Shown piece by piece: positions 62,657-64,000 of a DNA stretch of 64,000 nt. The position numbers and the translations under genes were made by a program. The stretch comes from Bacillus sp. SA1-12 (GTDB taxonomy: Bacteria > Bacillota > Bacilli > Bacillales > Bacillaceae). The stretch covers positions 62,001 through 126,000 of the forward strand of contig NZ_LATZ01000128.1 of NCBI RefSeq assembly GCF_000981385.1. Reading direction: 5' to 3'. The notes beneath the pieces are model-generated. The model ran no database searches. It was not told the origin of the DNA and saw only the letters and a list, made by a program, of their open reading frames with translations. How positions within the stretch are numbered: position 1 is the first letter of the stretch; the number at the start of each line of letters is the position of its first letter.

Positions 62657-62720
62657 AGAGAAATAATGATATGCTTTCATTTGCTATTGGAGATGTTCAA
62701 TTATGAAAAAGGTGGAGAAT

Positions 62721-63200
62721 ATGACAATCGATATTGAATATGCCGAAACAATTATTGTTGGAGTTCTTTACAGAGAAAAGTGGAATTGGTATGTTACAGA
62801 TAAAGAAATGTGGTTTCTCGATTTAATAAAATTTGAAAAGGCCTTTATTGATGCTGGATACGAACTCTATAATCCAGGAGATTATTCTGACCGATTTGAT
62901 ATCCCAATCATCAATAGGCATACAGTGGCAAACTTTATTGAATATATTGAGGAATATAAAGTGACAACAACACAACTTGCTAAAATGCTGTTGGAAGAGT
63001 CCGATAAAGATGAAATAGATAAATATAAACCTTCATTATTTGTTAATTTTGATACAGAAACACTTATTTCTAACTTTCCTGAACCAGCATCGTTTGAGAA
63101 TTATATTCCAGATCATTGGAAGGGTTTATATAAGGATTTTTTAGAGGATATTCCAGTGGATGAAAGGTATTGGATCGTTGACGAGCAAAGCTACTTTTAA
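62721..63200 (+). CDS. Probable immunity protein for the LXG toxin
   Basis: A soluble acidic protein of about 159 residues (TIDIEYAETIIVGVLYREKW, later FVNFDTETLISNFPEPASFE). No family is recognised. The position directly after a polymorphic toxin, the small size and the A/T-rich composition fit a cognate immunity gene. Two starts are possible: ATG at 62721 behind AAGGTGGAGAAT, or ATG at 62703. Confidence 0.6.
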   Translation: MTIDIEYAETIIVGVLYREKWNWYVTDKEMWFLDLIKFEKAFIDAGYELYNPGDYSDRFDIPIINRHTVANFIEYIEEYKVTTTQLAKMLLEESDKDEIDKYKPSLFVNFDTETLISNFPEPASFENYIPDHWKGLYKDFLEDIPVDERYWIVDEQSYF

Positions 63201-63204
63201 AATA

Positions 63205-63801
63205 ATGGACAGAAATATGAAAGAAAGAACGATATTAGCTGAATATAATGAACAGACAACAAGGGTTTATCAAGCGTATAATAATCAAATTGCAAACGAA
63301 GCTCTTAATTTAGGAACGTTTGGAAGTTTGTTCAAGAATGATAGGATGACGTGGATAAAACCCTCTTTTTTATGGATGATGTATCGTTCAGGCTGGGGGA
63401 CTAAGGAAAATCAGGAGAGAATTTTAGCCATTGATATTAAAAAGGATGGTTTTGATACCTTATTAAGGAATGCTGTTTTAAGCAAGTTTGAACAAGAAAT
63501 ACACGGTTCGATTGATCAATGGCGAATAATGTTAAAACATTCAAATGTAAGGTGTCAATGGGACCCTGATAGAGATATATTTGGTACCCCTCAATTAAGA
63601 AAAGCGATACAAATAGGGATAAGCGGACAATATGTTGAGATATATAAAAATAGTTGGATAACGAACATAAGTGATTGTACATCTTTTGTTAAAGAATTAA
63701 GAATGAAAATAGAAGCTGGGCATGATATACAGCAAGAATTGCCTAAACTAGAAGAATACAAGGTAGATAAAGTGATCAGAGAAAATTTAGGAATGAAATA
63801 A
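63205..63801 (+). CDS. DUF4291 family protein
   Basis: A protein of about 198 residues. The core ILAEYNEQTTRVYQAYNNQIA and RMTWIKPSFLWMMYRSGWGTK with NQERILAIDI is typical of DUF4291, a widespread family of unknown function. The ATG at 63205 lies just after the immunity gene stop; no strong ribosome site precedes it. It may be an unrelated passenger or a second immunity-type gene in the toxin cluster. Confidence 0.75.
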   Translation: MDRNMKERTILAEYNEQTTRVYQAYNNQIANEALNLGTFGSLFKNDRMTWIKPSFLWMMYRSGWGTKENQERILAIDIKKDGFDTLLRNAVLSKFEQEIHGSIDQWRIMLKHSNVRCQWDPDRDIFGTPQLRKAIQIGISGQYVEIYKNSWITNISDCTSFVKELRMKIEAGHDIQQELPKLEEYKVDKVIRENLGMK

Positions 63802-63818
63802 TAAATAAGGGTGATTGT

Positions 63819-64000
63819 ATGACACAGGCAAATCAATTTAATATGATGGTAGACAAATTTGTAAATGGTGATACAGGTGAGGAGGTAGACGGAATAACGA
63901 TTTTAATTGATGGTAAATTAAAACAAGTGTTTGATATTCTAATGGAGAAGGACCCAAAATATACAACATATCCTGAAATATTAAGAGATATTATCTTTTC
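63819..64000 (+). CDS. Unknown protein, 3' end outside window
   Basis: An open frame of 60 codons from ATG at 63819 behind AAGGGTGATTGT (MTQANQFNMMVDKFVNG..., later FDILMEKDPKYTTYPEILRD). It remains open at the right edge. The sequence is not recognised. It continues the unit after DUF4291 with an 18-base gap. Confidence 0.55.
   Translation, partial: MTQANQFNMMVDKFVNGDTGEEVDGITILIDGKLKQVFDILMEKDPKYTTYPEILRDIIF

Overview
The window looks like the chromosome of a low-GC, Gram-positive, endospore-forming Bacillaceae (Bacillus or a close genus). This rests on AGGAGG-type ribosome sites with some GTG/TTG starts, a gntRKPZ operon with its GntR operator, a bmrCD multidrug exporter with a leader attenuator, a Bce-type peptide-sensing module, a sporulation-kinase-like histidine kinase, and a yuk/yue type VII secretion locus. 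No rRNA, tRNA, CRISPR array or intact insertion sequence was seen.

Layout. 1-1.4 kb: ahpC-ahpF peroxidase operon (ahpF runs off the left edge) with PerR-type boxes. 1.4-2.1 kb: non-coding stretch with a 20-21 bp phased repeat array. 2.1-4.3 kb: an FAD oxidoreductase overlapping an ECF41-type sigma factor, with a matching ECF41 promoter upstream. 4.7-8.8 kb: SWIM/SNF2 helicase and a FrnE-like DsbA protein. 8.9-14.2 kb: gluconate operon gntRKPZ. 14.3-17.4 kb: BCCT transporter, an unknown protein and a YdeI/OmdA-type protein. 17.4-21.9 kb: two-component system plus ABC transporter of the Bce type. 22-28.4 kb: small conserved proteins, NhaC-type antiporter, DHA2 multidrug exporter, AraC-type regulator and an SRPBCC protein. 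28.4-29 kb: gene debris, including the tail of a lost MFS transporter.

29-40 kb is mainly catabolic. A LytTR regulator precedes an acetyl-CoA hydrolase/transferase, with 21-bp-spaced direct repeats between them. Then come a POT peptide transporter, and a sigma-54 activator with CBS and PAS sensors next to a near-perfect -24/-12 promoter driving an iron-type alcohol dehydrogenase and a CoA-acylating semialdehyde dehydrogenase. An orphan histidine kinase and an SDR oxidoreductase follow. At 40.9-43.1 kb lies an unexpected chromosomal type II partition cassette: a heptamer repeat array (candidate centromere), a ParM-like actin and a ParR-like adaptor. At 43.1-47.6 kb are bmrC-bmrD, preceded by a promoter, a 25-codon leader, two terminators and a possible antiterminator pairing, and followed by a 31-residue cationic peptide gene.

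50-64 kb is a type VII secretion operon in the order yukE, yukD, yukC, yukBA, yueB, yueC. It continues directly into a cargo module: DUF5082-like and DUF5344-like partner proteins, an LXG polymorphic toxin, a probable immunity gene, a DUF4291 gene and an unfinished gene at the right edge. The secretion machine, the toxin's helical partners, the toxin and its immunity protein are thus all adjacent. The most interesting loci are the parMRC-like cassette, the bmr attenuator, the ECF41 and sigma-54 circuits, and the LXG toxin with its composition break.
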